Positions 56,161-64,000 of a stretch of DNA of 64,000 nucleotides are shown here, in pieces. Position 1 is the stretch's first letter; the number at the start of each line of letters is the position of its first letter. The translations under genes and the position numbers were made by a program. Under the pieces are notes generated by a model. The model made no database searches. It was given only the letters and a program-made list of their open reading frames with translations, and had not been told where the DNA came from. The stretch spans positions 6,076,001-6,140,000 of the forward strand of contig JAPTYK010000001.1 in the NCBI GenBank assembly GCA_026913215.1, written 5' to 3'. Origin of the DNA: Streptomyces diastatochromogenes. GTDB lineage: Bacteria; Actinomycetota; Actinomycetes; Streptomycetales; Streptomycetaceae.

Positions 56161-56500
56161 TCAGTCCGGAGTCCGGTGGCGGGGCTGATTCCGCGGCGCG
56201 TCGGTACTCGGCGTTGAGGCGCTGGGCTTCTTCGAGTTGGTCTTCGAGGATGATGATGCGGCAGGCGGCTTCGATGGGGGTGCCCTGGTCGACGAGTTCC
56301 CGGGCACGTGCGGCGATGCGCAACTGGTAGCGGGAGTAGCGCCGGTGGCCGCCCGCGGAGCGGAGCGGGGTGATGAGGCGGGCTTCGCCGATGGAGCGGA
56401 GGAAACCCTGGGTGGTGCCGAGCATTTCGGCAGCCCTGCCCATGGTGTAGGCGGGGTAGTCGTCGTCGTCGAGACGCCCGTACGAGTCGTCTGCTGTCAT
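56161..56500 (-). CDS. MerR-type HTH regulator
   Basis: Starts MTADDSYGRLDDDDYPAYTM with GRAAEMLGTTQGFLRSIGEA and RLITPLRSAGGHRRYSRYQL, the winged-helix of MerR proteins, then a dimerisation helix (IIILEDQLEEAQRLNAEYRR). No effector domain. ATG 56500 follows AGAGAGG. The frame stays open past the expected end; a natural stop at 56161 is reached if one base is restored, giving about 112 residues, as in other small Streptomyces members. It lies near cold-shock and RNA-helicase genes. Effector unknown. Confidence 0.75.
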
Positions 56501-56526
56501 TTGCACCTCTCTGTGAAACGCGTAGA

Positions 56527-56558
56527 GGGGCCCTGGTGCCGTACGGCACCAGGGCCCC
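56527..56558 (-). promoter_or_regulatory. 32-base perfect palindrome in the MerR leader
   Basis: GGGGCCCTGGTGCCGT followed directly by its inverse. It ends 26 bases before the MerR start, inside the transcript leader rather than after a gene. Could be an attenuator or a terminator for upstream transcription. Confidence 0.6.
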
Positions 56559-57033
56559 GAAGGAACTACTACACCACCTGCCGGCCCTGATACTGCGCCG
56601 GCCTTCTGTATCCGCTGACCCGACCCAGTGACTGTCGGGATCGCGGGGATCGCGGTTGCTTGACCGGAGACCACCTCACTATCGATGTCCTGCGGTACCC
56701 GGACTCGAGACTTCCGGCCGGGCGATCCTGATGGCGCTGCGTTCCTCCGTTCTTCCTTCGGCGATCGTTTTCCTACCACGGGGGTACTGCGTACTGCTGG
56801 GTACTGCGCACTGCTGTCACGGGTCCGCATCGCTCATGCCTGCGCTCCCGCTCGCGGCGGCCCCTGATCCCTGCGGGCCACCCGGTCCAGCGGTCAGTCC
56901 CGTCGCCGTCCTGCGAAAACCCTGGCTTCGAAACTCCACCGCCGCACCGTCCTGCGACTTGCTTTACCGCTGGTACTGCTTGCCGGCAGTTCGTCTCTGC
57001 CAGGCCTCACTGTCTCTCTGGGCTACGAGAGAA

Positions 57034-57062
57034 ACATTAGCTGGGCCATCGCTCAATGTCTA
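57034..57062 (-). promoter_or_regulatory. Weak sigma-70-like promoter candidate for the MerR gene
   Basis: Read on the minus strand: TAGACA, 17 bases, TAATGT. If real, the leader before the MerR start is about 530 bases. The 56559-57210 stretch is less GC-rich than its surroundings and holds no supportable gene. Confidence 0.3.
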
Positions 57063-57210
57063 CTCTGGCCGACGTAGATTTTCATGTGCCCGCCGGGTAG
57101 GTAATCGACCTCGGCGAGCGACGCGGAGAGCTGCGCGGAGTCGCGGAGCGTTCATCGCCAGGTTGACCCCCGCGCATCCGCGCACATGGCGCGGTCATCC
57201 ATCCGATACG

Positions 57211-57250
57211 CGAGAGGGCCCGACCGGCGTGTGCCGGTCGGGCCCTCTCG
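57211..57250 (-). terminator. Strong terminator downstream of the CBS-like gene
   Basis: 18-bp perfect stem CGAGAGGGCCCGACCGGC (57211-57228) with its inverse at 57233-57250; loop GTGT. Confidence 0.85.
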
Positions 57251-57266
57251 GCTGACCGGAGTCAGC

Positions 57267-57508
57267 TCACGTTCGCTCGCGGATTTCGGTCAGGCGGACG
57301 GCGGTGAGCCGGGCCGGTGTGACGAGGCCGTCGGCGTCACAGACGAGCAGGTCGCCGGCCTGGGCACCTGCCATCACGGCCGGCGCCACCTCGACGGTCA
57401 TGTCATTGCAGACCTGGATTTCTGCCGGGTCCATGGCGGACCGGTCCCTCACCGCCCTGAGCGCGGGGCGGTCTGGGCCGAGCGGGGCTGCATCTGGACC
57501 AACGTCAC
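57267..57508 (-). CDS. Small CBS-domain-like protein
   Basis: AEIQVCNDMTVEVAPAVMAG then AQAGDLLVCDADGLVTPARL resembles one CBS motif. A GTG at 57508 lies six bases after AGGAGG; a frame break near 57455 joins it to the body. At about 80 residues it could only form a CBS pair as a dimer. It follows the DEAD-box gene closely and likely shares its transcript. Family call tentative. Confidence 0.5.
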
Positions 57509-57552
57509 CACGTGCCTCCTGAAGAGAAGGGGGCTTTCGGTTGACGTGGGGC

Positions 57553-59026
57553 TCAGGTTGCCGTGCCGGCGGCGGGCCGTCGCGCGCTCCGTGCCGGGCA
57601 GCAGAAGCGGAACCGCGCCGACCGCGGGAGGGCGTGCCGCCCTACGCCGCTCGGCCGGTGGCGCGGTGATCGTCACGGGCACGCCCGACGGGGCCTGGGC
57701 GCCGGTGATCCTGCGGAGCGCTTCCTCGCCGGAGCGGACCTGACTGGTCTTCGGCACGATGCCGGCGTCCTGCAGCAGTCGGGTCATCCCGCGACGCTGG
57801 TTGGTGGTGACCAGGGTGACGACAGTGCCGGACTCGCCGGCCCGCGCGGTACGGCCGCCGCGGTGGAGGTAGTCCTTGTGGTCCGTCGGCGGGTCCACGT
57901 TGACGACGAGGTCGAGGTTGTCGACGTGGATGCCGCGCGCGGCGACGTTCGTCGCCACCAGGACGGTGACGTGCCCCGTCTTGAAGCGGGTGAGAGTGCG
58001 GGTGCGTTGTGGCTGCGACTTCCCGCCGTGCAGGGCGGCGGCCCGGACACCGCAGGCGAGGAGGTCCTCGGTGAGGCGGTCCACGGCGTGCTTGGTGTCC
58101 AGGAACATGATCACTCGACCGTCGCGTGCCGCGATCTCCGTCGTCAGCCGGTGCTTGTCGGCGCCGTGCACGTGCAGGACGTGGTGCTCCATCGTGGTGA
58201 CCGCGCCCTGGGAGGGGTCCACGGAGTGGACGACGGGGTCGGTGAGGTAGCGGCGGACCAGGAGGTCGACGTTGCGGTCCAGCGTCGCGGAGAACAGCAT
58301 CCGCTGGCCCTCGGGGCGGACCTGGTCCAGGAGCGCGGTGACCTGCGGCATGAAGCCCATGTCGGCCATCTGGTCGGCCTCGTCCAGGACGGTGATCGCG
58401 ACCTGGTCCAGCCGGCAGTCACCGCGGTCGATGAGGTCCTTGAGGCGGCCGGGGGTGGCCACGACGACTTCGACGCCCCCGCGCAGCGTGTTCGCCTGTC
58501 GGCGGATCGGCATACCGCCGACGACGGTGGTCAGGCGCAGCTTCACGGCGCGGGCGTAGGGCGTGAGGGCGTCGGTGACCTGCTGCGCGAGTTCCCGGGT
58601 GGGGACCAGGGCGAGCGCCAACGGTCGGCGGGGCTCGGCGAGCTGTCCGGCGGTGCGGGCGAGCAGGGCCAGACCGAAGGCGAGGGTCTTGCCCGAGCCG
58701 GTCCGGCCGCGGCCGAGGACGTCACGCCCGGCCAGGGAGTTCGGCAGTGTCGCGCCCTGGATGGGGAACGGCACGGACACGCCCTGCGCGGTGAGCGCGG
58801 CCAGGAGGCGCCGGTCCAGAGCCAGGTCGGTGAAGGTCCCGACGGCGGGCAGCGCCGGAGTGATCGTCTTCGGCGGGGCGAACTCCCCCTGCACGGCGGC
58901 GGGACGCCTGCCGTATCCGCCTGACCGGCTCGGACCTCCCGATCGACTCGCGGCGGACGAGTCGTACGTGTGGCCGCCGTTGTGGCGGGTGCGGGAGGTG
59001 CGGCCGTTCGTGCGTGCGGGGTTCAT
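57553..59026 (-). CDS. DEAD-box ATP-dependent RNA helicase
   Basis: Motifs in order: Q motif PFPIQGATLPN, Walker A GRGRTGSGKTLAFGLALLAR, PTRELAQQV, TPGRLKDLID, LDEADQMADMGF (DEAD), LFSATLDRN, VATNVAARGIHVDNLDLVVN and HRGGRTARAGESGTVVTLV. The N-terminus (MNPARTNGRTSRTRHNGGHT) is basic and Ser/Gly-rich; the C-terminus is basic. The end is set at 57553 after a base is restored near 57570. Probably unwinds structured RNA at low temperature, given the cold-shock gene upstream. Confidence 0.94.
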
Positions 59027-59218
59027 TCAGAACCTTCCTGGATACGGCACGCATCGAAGAATTCCGGCAGCGGGTGAACAGCTTTTGGAATCACGGGGAC
59101 GGCCGAATGGAATGAGAAAGTCAGCGGCTCGGCCAGGGTGAGGAATTGTCGACACGCCGCCGGGTCGCGAAATAAATGCGCGTGACGAGGTCGCGTGTGA
59201 GGGCCCTGCGGATGAATA

Positions 59219-59258
59219 CAGTTGGGGCCCGCACCCCGAGGGATGCGGGCCCCAACTG
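59219..59258 (-). terminator. Terminator of the cold-shock gene
   Basis: 15-bp stem CAGTTGGGGCCCGCA (59219-59233) with its inverse at 59244-59258, 18 bases after the Csp stop. The rest of 59027-59218 is the helicase leader. Confidence 0.85.
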
Positions 59259-59275
59259 CGTATTGCGTGTCAGCG

Positions 59276-59479
59276 TCAGGCGGGAACGATGTTCTCGGCC
59301 GTCGGGCCCTTCTGGCCCTGCGCGATGTCGAAGGAGACCTTCTGGCCCTCCTGGAGCTCGCGGAAGCCCTGCGCGGCGATGTTCGAGTAGTGAGCGAACA
59401 CGTCAGGGCCGCCACCATCCTGCTCGATGAAGCCGAAGCCCTTTTCCGCGTTGAACCACTTCACGGTGCCGGCAGCCAT
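59276..59479 (-). CDS. Cold-shock protein (CspA family)
   Basis: 67 residues, canonical: MAAGTVKWFNAEKGFGFIEQ (RNP1 KGFGFI), DVFAHYSNI (RNP2) and EGQKVSFDIAQGQKGPTAEN. Acts as an RNA chaperone. ATG 59479 follows AGAGGAGAAA. A roughly 180-base AT-richer leader (59480-59661) precedes it, as is common for csp genes with thermosensitive leaders; no structure was computed. Confidence 0.96.
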   Translation of the reverse strand: MAAGTVKWFNAEKGFGFIEQDGGGPDVFAHYSNIAAQGFRELQEGQKVSFDIAQGQKGPTAENIVPA

Positions 59480-59661
59480 GTCATTTCTCCTCTGGGCAAG
59501 TACGACGGAATCCGTACCGTACGGACCCCGTGTCGCCGCGATGATGCCCTGCCCGGAAAATGACCGGAAATACAAAGCGCTTCCGTGCGGCGTGCGGCCG
59601 ACGGGAGGCGCTTGAAGTCTTGGTACCAAAACTGCAACTGACTTCGACAGTAGCACGTCAC

Positions 59662-60300
59662 CGCAGCCTGTGCGCCGCGAATATTTCTCCCTGTGTGTCG
59701 CCGGTAAAAACTCTGCCTGCGGTGGCCATTAAAATCTCAGGCCGCGAACGCAGGTATTCGTGCACTTCGAATGCGGCGTTTCGGAAGCGAGGCGGTGGAC
59801 CGGGCCGGGGTGTCGGCAGCCAGTGGAACCCGCGTCCGAGGGGCGGATCCCGGGGAGTCCCCCTCGCGGCTCACAGGAGGCCGACGGTGGGGTTCACGCG
59901 GCGCCTCCCGGGTTCTCCTCGTGGAGTCGGGACGTTTCGATGCCCTGGCTGGCCCGGCATCCGAGGCCGTGGTTCTGGTGGCTGGCCGTGGCCAACTCCG
60001 ACAAGGCGATGCGCAGGAAGGCCGGCCTCTCACCGTCCGCGCGACGCCGGAGACGGTCCCGCACGCGGAAGCCGGCCACGCCCCACACGCTCAGGCCCTT
60101 GGCGGACCTCCGGATCGGTTGTAGCGGTGGCCACCGCCACAACCTGATGCATTGGCATGATCGAATGGCCTGTTCTCGGGGGCGCGGCCGCCGGGCCATG
60201 CGCCCCCCGCCGCCCCCGGTGAAGTGGAGATGCTGTACTCGGCCTGCCGTCTCCCGCGCATTCTCCCCAGATTCTCCCCAGGGCGCCTCTGAGGGTGATA
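59662..60300. other. Long region without a supportable gene
   Basis: Several overlapping open frames on both strands, none with recognisable domains. The + strand segment encoding HPRPWFWWLAVANSDKAMRR has a near start codon but no convincing ribosome-binding site or homology that I know. Presumably holds the csp promoter. Confidence 0.45.
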
Positions 60301-60347
60301 TCTAATCTTTGCTCATGCCAAGTGGATCAAGGTGTCAGGATGGTGGC

Positions 60348-61463
60348 CTACAGCCAGTCCTTCCGCTTGAAGATCACGTACAGGCTCGTGCAGACCGCTG
60401 CCATCAGGACGATTGCGAAGGGATACCCGGCCGACCAGTGCAGCTCCGGCATGGTGTCGAAGTTCATGCCGTAGATGGTTCCCACGAGTGTGGGTGCAAA
60501 CAGGATCGCCGCCCACGAGGAGATCTTCTTGATCTCCTCGTTCTGTTCGAAACCCGCTTCCGCCAGGGCGCGCATCTCGGCGTTCTGCTGCTGGGTGACC
60601 AGGGTCGCGTTGACCGTGAGGATCTCGGTGAGGGCCTGGCGGAAGCCGTCGACGCGTTCGCTGGTGTGGGTGACGTGGTCGGCGACGTCGCGGAGGTAGC
60701 GCTGGAGTTCCTCGTCGGTGCCGTACTTGGCGAAGCCGGCCATGAGGGCGTGGAGCATGCCGACGAGGGGGCGGGTGGCGCGCTGGAACTCGACCATTTC
60801 GCGGGAGAGTTCGTAGATGCGGCGGGAGACGGCGGGGTCGCCGCCGAAGACCTCGGTCTCGATCTCGTCGATGTCGTTCTGGACGCCCGCGACCACGGGG
60901 GCGTAGCCGTCGACGACCGTGTCGAGGATCGCGTACAGGACGGCTTCGGGGCCGAGGGCCAGGAGGTCCGGGTTCTCCTCCATGCGGCGGCGGACGGCGG
61001 AGAGGTCGGGGGCGGCGCCGTGCCGGACCGTGATGAGGAAGTCGGGGCCGACGAAGACGTGCAGTTCGCCGAAGTCGACCTCCTCCGGGGCGTCCAGGTA
61101 GCGGGCGGCCCGCAGGACGACGAAGAGGGTGTCGCCGTACCGTTCCAGCTTGGGGCGCTGGTGGGCCTCCATCGCGTCCTCGACGGCCAGCTCGTGGAGG
61201 TCGAACTCGGCGGCCAGGGAGTGGAGTTCCTCCTCGGTGGGCCGCTGGAGGCCGATCCAGGCCATGCCGTCGGGGTGTTCGCGCAGCTGCCGGAAGGTGT
61301 CCGCGAGGGTGGCGGGGAGGAGACCCGGCGGCCGTCGCGGTAGAGCGCCGAGTGCACCACGCTCGGCTCCGCGGAGGGCGGGCGCGGGGGTGAGGACGGG
61401 GCCGGGGCGTGGACGGCTGGTCGGGGCGGCGGCGCCGGGCCGCGTGGGGTGGCGGTCGGACAT
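60348..61463 (-). CDS. corA: CorA-family magnesium/cobalt transporter
   Basis: Pentameric divalent-cation channel. C-terminal signature YGMNFDTMPEL (GMN motif) between the two last helices (ISSWAAILFAPTLVGTIYGM and YPFAIVLMAAVCTSLYVIF), ending KRKDWL. The long cytosolic domain has DGMAWIGLQRPTEEELHSLA and DALEAHQRPKLERYGD-like sequence. Two compensating frame breaks near 61325 and 61365 scramble about 14 codons; the other frame reads SVVHSALYRDGRRVSSP, normal for actinobacterial CorA. Confidence 0.94.
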   Translation of the reverse strand: MSDRHPTRPGAAAPTSRPRPGPVLTPAPALRGAERGALGALPRRPPGLLPATLADTFRQLREHPDGMAWIGLQRPTEEELHSLAAEFDLHELAVEDAMEAHQRPKLERYGDTLFVVLRAARYLDAPEEVDFGELHVFVGPDFLITVRHGAAPDLSAVRRRMEENPDLLALGPEAVLYAILDTVVDGYAPVVAGVQNDIDEIETEVFGGDPAVSRRIYELSREMVEFQRATRPLVGMLHALMAGFAKYGTDEELQRYLRDVADHVTHTSERVDGFRQALTEILTVNATLVTQQQNAEMRALAEAGFEQNEEIKKISSWAAILFAPTLVGTIYGMNFDTMPELHWSAGYPFAIVLMAAVCTSLYVIFKRKDWL

Positions 61464-61625
61464 CGTCGTGCGCCTCCTGCCTCGGGTTCCTCGGGCCGTG
61501 GGCCCGGAGCGGGCCGCGGCCCAGAGCAGGATATATGGGGTGAATCGTCGTCGTCCGGATCTCGGGCGGCGCCGGGTCCGCCTTGAGGACCGTATCTGTC
61601 CGCAAGCCTCGGTAGCGTGCCGATC

Positions 61626-62733
61626 ATGGCCCTCAAGACGACCCACCCCGTGCTCGGCCCCCGCGCGCTGAACCGCGCCACCCTCGACCGGCAGCTGCTC
61701 CTGCGCCCCGCCCCGCTCGGCGTCGAGGAGGCCGTCGCGCACCTCGTCGGCCTCCAGGCCCAGAACACCAAGCCCCCGTACTACGCGCTCGCCGCCCGCC
61801 TCGACGGCTTCCGGCCCGAGCGGCTCTCGGAGCTCATGGAGTCCCGCGCCGTCGCCCGGATCGTCTCGCTCCGGTCCACCGTCCACACCCACACCGCCCG
61901 CGACGCCGTCGGCCTGCGCAGACTCGTCCAGGCCGGGGCCATCGACCGGGAGCTGAAGATGTTCCGCAAGGGCTCGACGGCGTCGACCTCGACCGGCTCG
62001 CCGACCTGGCGACCGGGTACGTCGAGGCGGCCCCGCACCCCAAGGAGCTGCGGGAACACCTGCTCCGGGAATGGCCCGACGCCGACCCGCAGGCGCTCAC
62101 CATCGCCGCCCGCTGTCTGCTGCTCATGGTGCAGGTCACCCCGCGCGGCCTGTGGGGGCGCAGCGGGCAGGTCGCGCTCACCACCGTCCGCACGTGGTTC
62201 GACGGGGTCGTGGACGAGGCCGCCGACCTCGACGAGACCGTACGGCGCTACCTCGGCGCCTTCGGCCCCGCCTCCGTCAGGACATGCAGCTCTGGTGCGG
62301 TCTCACCCGCCTCCGCCCGGCCTTCGAGCAGCTGCGGCCGGAGCTCCTCGTCTTCCGGGACGAGCAGGGCACCGAGCTCTTCGACCTCCCCGACGCGCCC
62401 CGCCCCGACGAGGACACCCCCGCCCCGCCCCGCTTCCTCCCCGAGTTCGACAACCTGCTCCTCTCGCACGCCGACCGCACCCGCGTCGTCCCCGCCGCGT
62501 ACCGCTCCCGCACCTGGACCGGCAACCAGGCGCACCGCGTCTTCCTCCTCGACGGCTTCCTCGCCGGCCTCTGGCGCCTCGACGAGGCCAAGGACCGCAC
62601 CACGCTCACCATCGAGCCCTTCGCGCACGTGACGCGCGCGGACCGGGCCGCGCTCACGGCCGAGGCGGAGCGCACCCTCCGGCTCCTGACGCCTTCCGGC
62701 ACCCCGTACGACATCGTCCACGCGGACTCCTGA
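61626..62733 (+). CDS. Winged-helix DNA-binding (HTH_42/AlkZ-like) protein
   Basis: Starts MALKTTHPVLGPRALNRATL; VAHLVGLQAQNTKPPYYALA holds the QxQ motif of AlkZ/YcaQ DNA glycosylases. Then RIVSLRSTVHTHTARDAVGL, PRGLWGRSGQVALTTVRTWF and LLSHADRTRVVP. Frame breaks near 61975 and 62275. About 368 residues, the family size. May excise bulky or crosslinked bases, as some relatives do; related proteins of unknown activity are common. Confidence 0.82.
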
Positions 62734-62764
62734 CCCGAGGGGAAGTCCCGAGGGAAGTCCCAGG

Positions 62765-62836
62765 GCGGCGCCCCGCCCTGCGGCAGCCCCGCCCTGCGGC
62801 AGCCCCCGCCCTGCGTGCGGCAGCACCCCGCCCTTA
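62765..62836. repeat. CCCGCCCTGCGGCAG tandem repeat at the 3' end of the LuxR gene
   Basis: Four to five copies of a 15-20-base unit with small indels. The last copy (CCCGCCCTTACGGCAGCACC) contains the proposed stop of the LuxR gene, so the array looks like amplification of that gene end. Confidence 0.75.
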
Positions 62837-63656
62837 CGGCAGCACCCCGCCCTCCGGGCCGTCACCACCGCCTCCAGGCGGGTGTGGGCGCCCAGCTTGC
62901 GCATCGCCGAGCGGAGGTAGCCCTTCACGGTCTCGGGGCGGAGGCCGAGGCGGTCGGCGGCCGTCGCGTTCGTCGCGCCGGAGGCGACCGCCGCGAGGAC
63001 GTCCGTCTCGCGCGGGGTGAGGGAGACGCCGAGGGCGGAGGGGCCGGCGCCGGAGGCCGATTCGAGACGGCCGCAGACGGCGAGGAGACGCTCCCGGAGC
63101 GCGGGGTCGAGGACCTTCGGGGCCAGTTCGCGCAGCTCCCCGTGGGCCTGCCGCACCTCCTCCCAGGACGGGCCGGGCGGCGGGGGAGCGAGCAGCTGCC
63201 GCACCTCGTCCCGTACCGCGAGGGCCTGCTCGACGTCACGGGCCGCCGCCATCGCCGCGTCGAAGACCCGCTCGCCGATCGGCAGGGACTCCCGCAGCGC
63301 CCCGTACAGCACCCCGCGCACCTTGCGCCGTACGACGACGGGGACGGCGAGCACCGCGCGCAGGCCCTCCGCCGAGACCGGCACGTCGTACTCGTGGGTG
63401 ATGTGCCGCGACGCCAGGTAGTCCGTCGCCGCGCACGGCCGCGCCAGCGCCAGGCACTTCCCGCCCAGGCCGGAGCCCGCCGAGATCGCCAGGCCGCGCA
63501 GCGCGGGCGTGAGGGCCCCGCTCAGCTCGGCGATCCGCACCGAGCGGCCCGCGGCCCCTCCTGGAGCAGTCCGCCGAAGACGACGGGCAGCCCGCTGGCG
63601 CGCCTCAGCCGCAGCAGCGCCGTACGCAGCTCCACCGCTTCCACCATCTCCGGCAC
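62834..63656 (-). CDS. GAF-domain LuxR-type transcriptional regulator
   Basis: N-terminal GAF-like sensor (ALLRLRRASGLPVVFGGLLQ, GLGGKCLALARPCAATDYLA, GLRAVLAVPVVVRRKVRGVL) and a C-terminal LuxR HTH (VSLTPRETDVLAAVASGATN, ATAADRLGLRPETVKGYLRS, AMRKLGAHTRLEAVVTARR). GTG 63656 follows GAAGGAG. Frame breaks near 63560 and 62860; the stop at 62834 gives the end GGVLP. Divergent from the acyl-CoA synthetase at 63748, which it probably controls; such pairs are common in Streptomyces. Confidence 0.85.
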
Positions 63657-63747
63657 GGAACCACTCCTTCACCCCCGAACGGGGGTAGTGAGACCTGGGT
63701 CACCGATTACACGATGTCCGGGACAGGTCCCGCAACGAGGAGGACAC

Positions 63748-64000
63748 ATGACGGCCACGAGCGCGACCGGCGCGACGGAGAGGTTCCGGGCCGCCCGGGA
63801 CTTCCTGCTGGAGCACCGCGAGGACTACGGAACGGCCTACGAGGGCTTCGCCTGGCCCCGCCCCGACCGTTTCAACTGGGCGCTCGAATGGTTCGACGTC
63901 ATCGCGGAGGGCAACGACCGGACCGCGCTCCACATCGTCGAGGAGGACGGCTCCGAGACGCGGGTGAGCTTCGCCGAGATGTCCGCCCGCTCCAACAGGG
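63748..64000 (+). CDS. AMP-dependent acyl-CoA synthetase (3' end outside window)
   Basis: Only the first 84 codons are present: FRAARDFLLEHREDYGTAYE, FAWPRPDRFNWALEWFDVIA, EGNDRTALHIVEEDGSETRV, SFAEMSARSNR. The FNWALEWFD segment and TRVSFAEMSARSN are typical of the N-terminus of medium-chain acyl-CoA synthetases (adenylate-forming enzymes). ATG 63748 follows GAGGAGG. No catalytic motif is inside the window, so the family call rests on the N-terminus. Confidence 0.8.
   Translation, partial: MTATSATGATERFRAARDFLLEHREDYGTAYEGFAWPRPDRFNWALEWFDVIAEGNDRTALHIVEEDGSETRVSFAEMSARSNR

Noticed and set aside
55899..56549. Long form of the MerR-type protein
   Set aside because: Beyond about residue 110 the translation turns into Arg/Pro/Gly low-complexity sequence unlike known members; read-through past a missing base is more likely.
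59760..60305. Protein-coding gene with a Trp-rich segment (HPRPWFWWLAVANSDKAMRR)
   Set aside because: No convincing ribosome-binding site, family or codon pattern; competing frames overlap on both strands.

Overview
This window is actinobacterial and almost certainly from a Streptomyces chromosome. The base composition is very GC-rich. It carries an ArpA/AfsA-type gamma-butyrolactone cassette, many TetR regulators, twin-arginine signal peptides, a fused UreAB urease subunit, an ECF sigma factor fused to a secreted CAP domain, and long GC hairpins used as terminators. Many genes over about 700 bp are broken into two or three frames that join into full-length family members when one base is restored, usually in a C or G run. 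I read these as sequence errors and annotate the joined genes; splice points are approximate.

Layout. 1-5.1 kb: a fatty-acid/acyl-CoA oxidation block (SDR, TetR, zinc-ribbon/OB protein, EtfA, EtfB, acyl-CoA dehydrogenase) with repeated GGCAC-N3-GTGCC palindromes. 5.2-9.5 kb: butyrolactone receptor, AfsA synthase, epimerase, SDR and a second receptor-like TetR, with two ARE-like boxes. 9.5-11.4 kb: AlkB alkane monooxygenase and divergent TetR. 11.4-13.2 kb: minisatellites, a DJ-1/PfpI protein and a cold-shock-like protein. 13.4-18.1 kb: a metal-chelate ABC importer, an ArsR regulator and an MFS exporter with a His-rich tail. 18.1-26.7 kb: TetR/DHA2 efflux pair, serine hydrolase, ECF sigma with a Met/His-rich membrane protein, MFS plus GH88-like hydrolase, and a VOC remnant behind a 28-bp tandem array. 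26.7-34.8 kb: APC permease, sigma-CAP fusion, methyltransferase, GdhA, lipid/diacylglycerol kinase.

34.8-55.1 kb is the most distinctive part: five agmatine-deiminase-family genes (four with Tat-type signals, one cytosolic), a fused UreAB and an unusual UreC, a dipeptide-type ABC importer, an NCS1 permease, a histidine phosphatase, two paralogous TetR regulators and a receptor Ser/Thr kinase. Six near-identical palindromes (TGACTGAA-N2-TTCAGTCA) each stand in front of one transcription unit, so the block looks like one dispersed regulon for guanidino/ureido compounds: outside the cell guanidino groups would be deiminated, products imported, and inside the cell a canonical deiminase and the urease-like enzyme would finish nitrogen release. 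That pathway is inference; the palindromes, gene content and catalytic motifs are visible.

55.2-61.5 kb is a cold-shock-like neighbourhood (small Tudor-like protein, MerR-type regulator with a long leader, CBS-like protein, DEAD-box helicase, cold-shock protein) and CorA. 61.6-64 kb has an AlkZ-like protein, a GAF-LuxR regulator and the start of an acyl-CoA synthetase. I saw no tRNA, rRNA, CRISPR array or intact insertion sequence.
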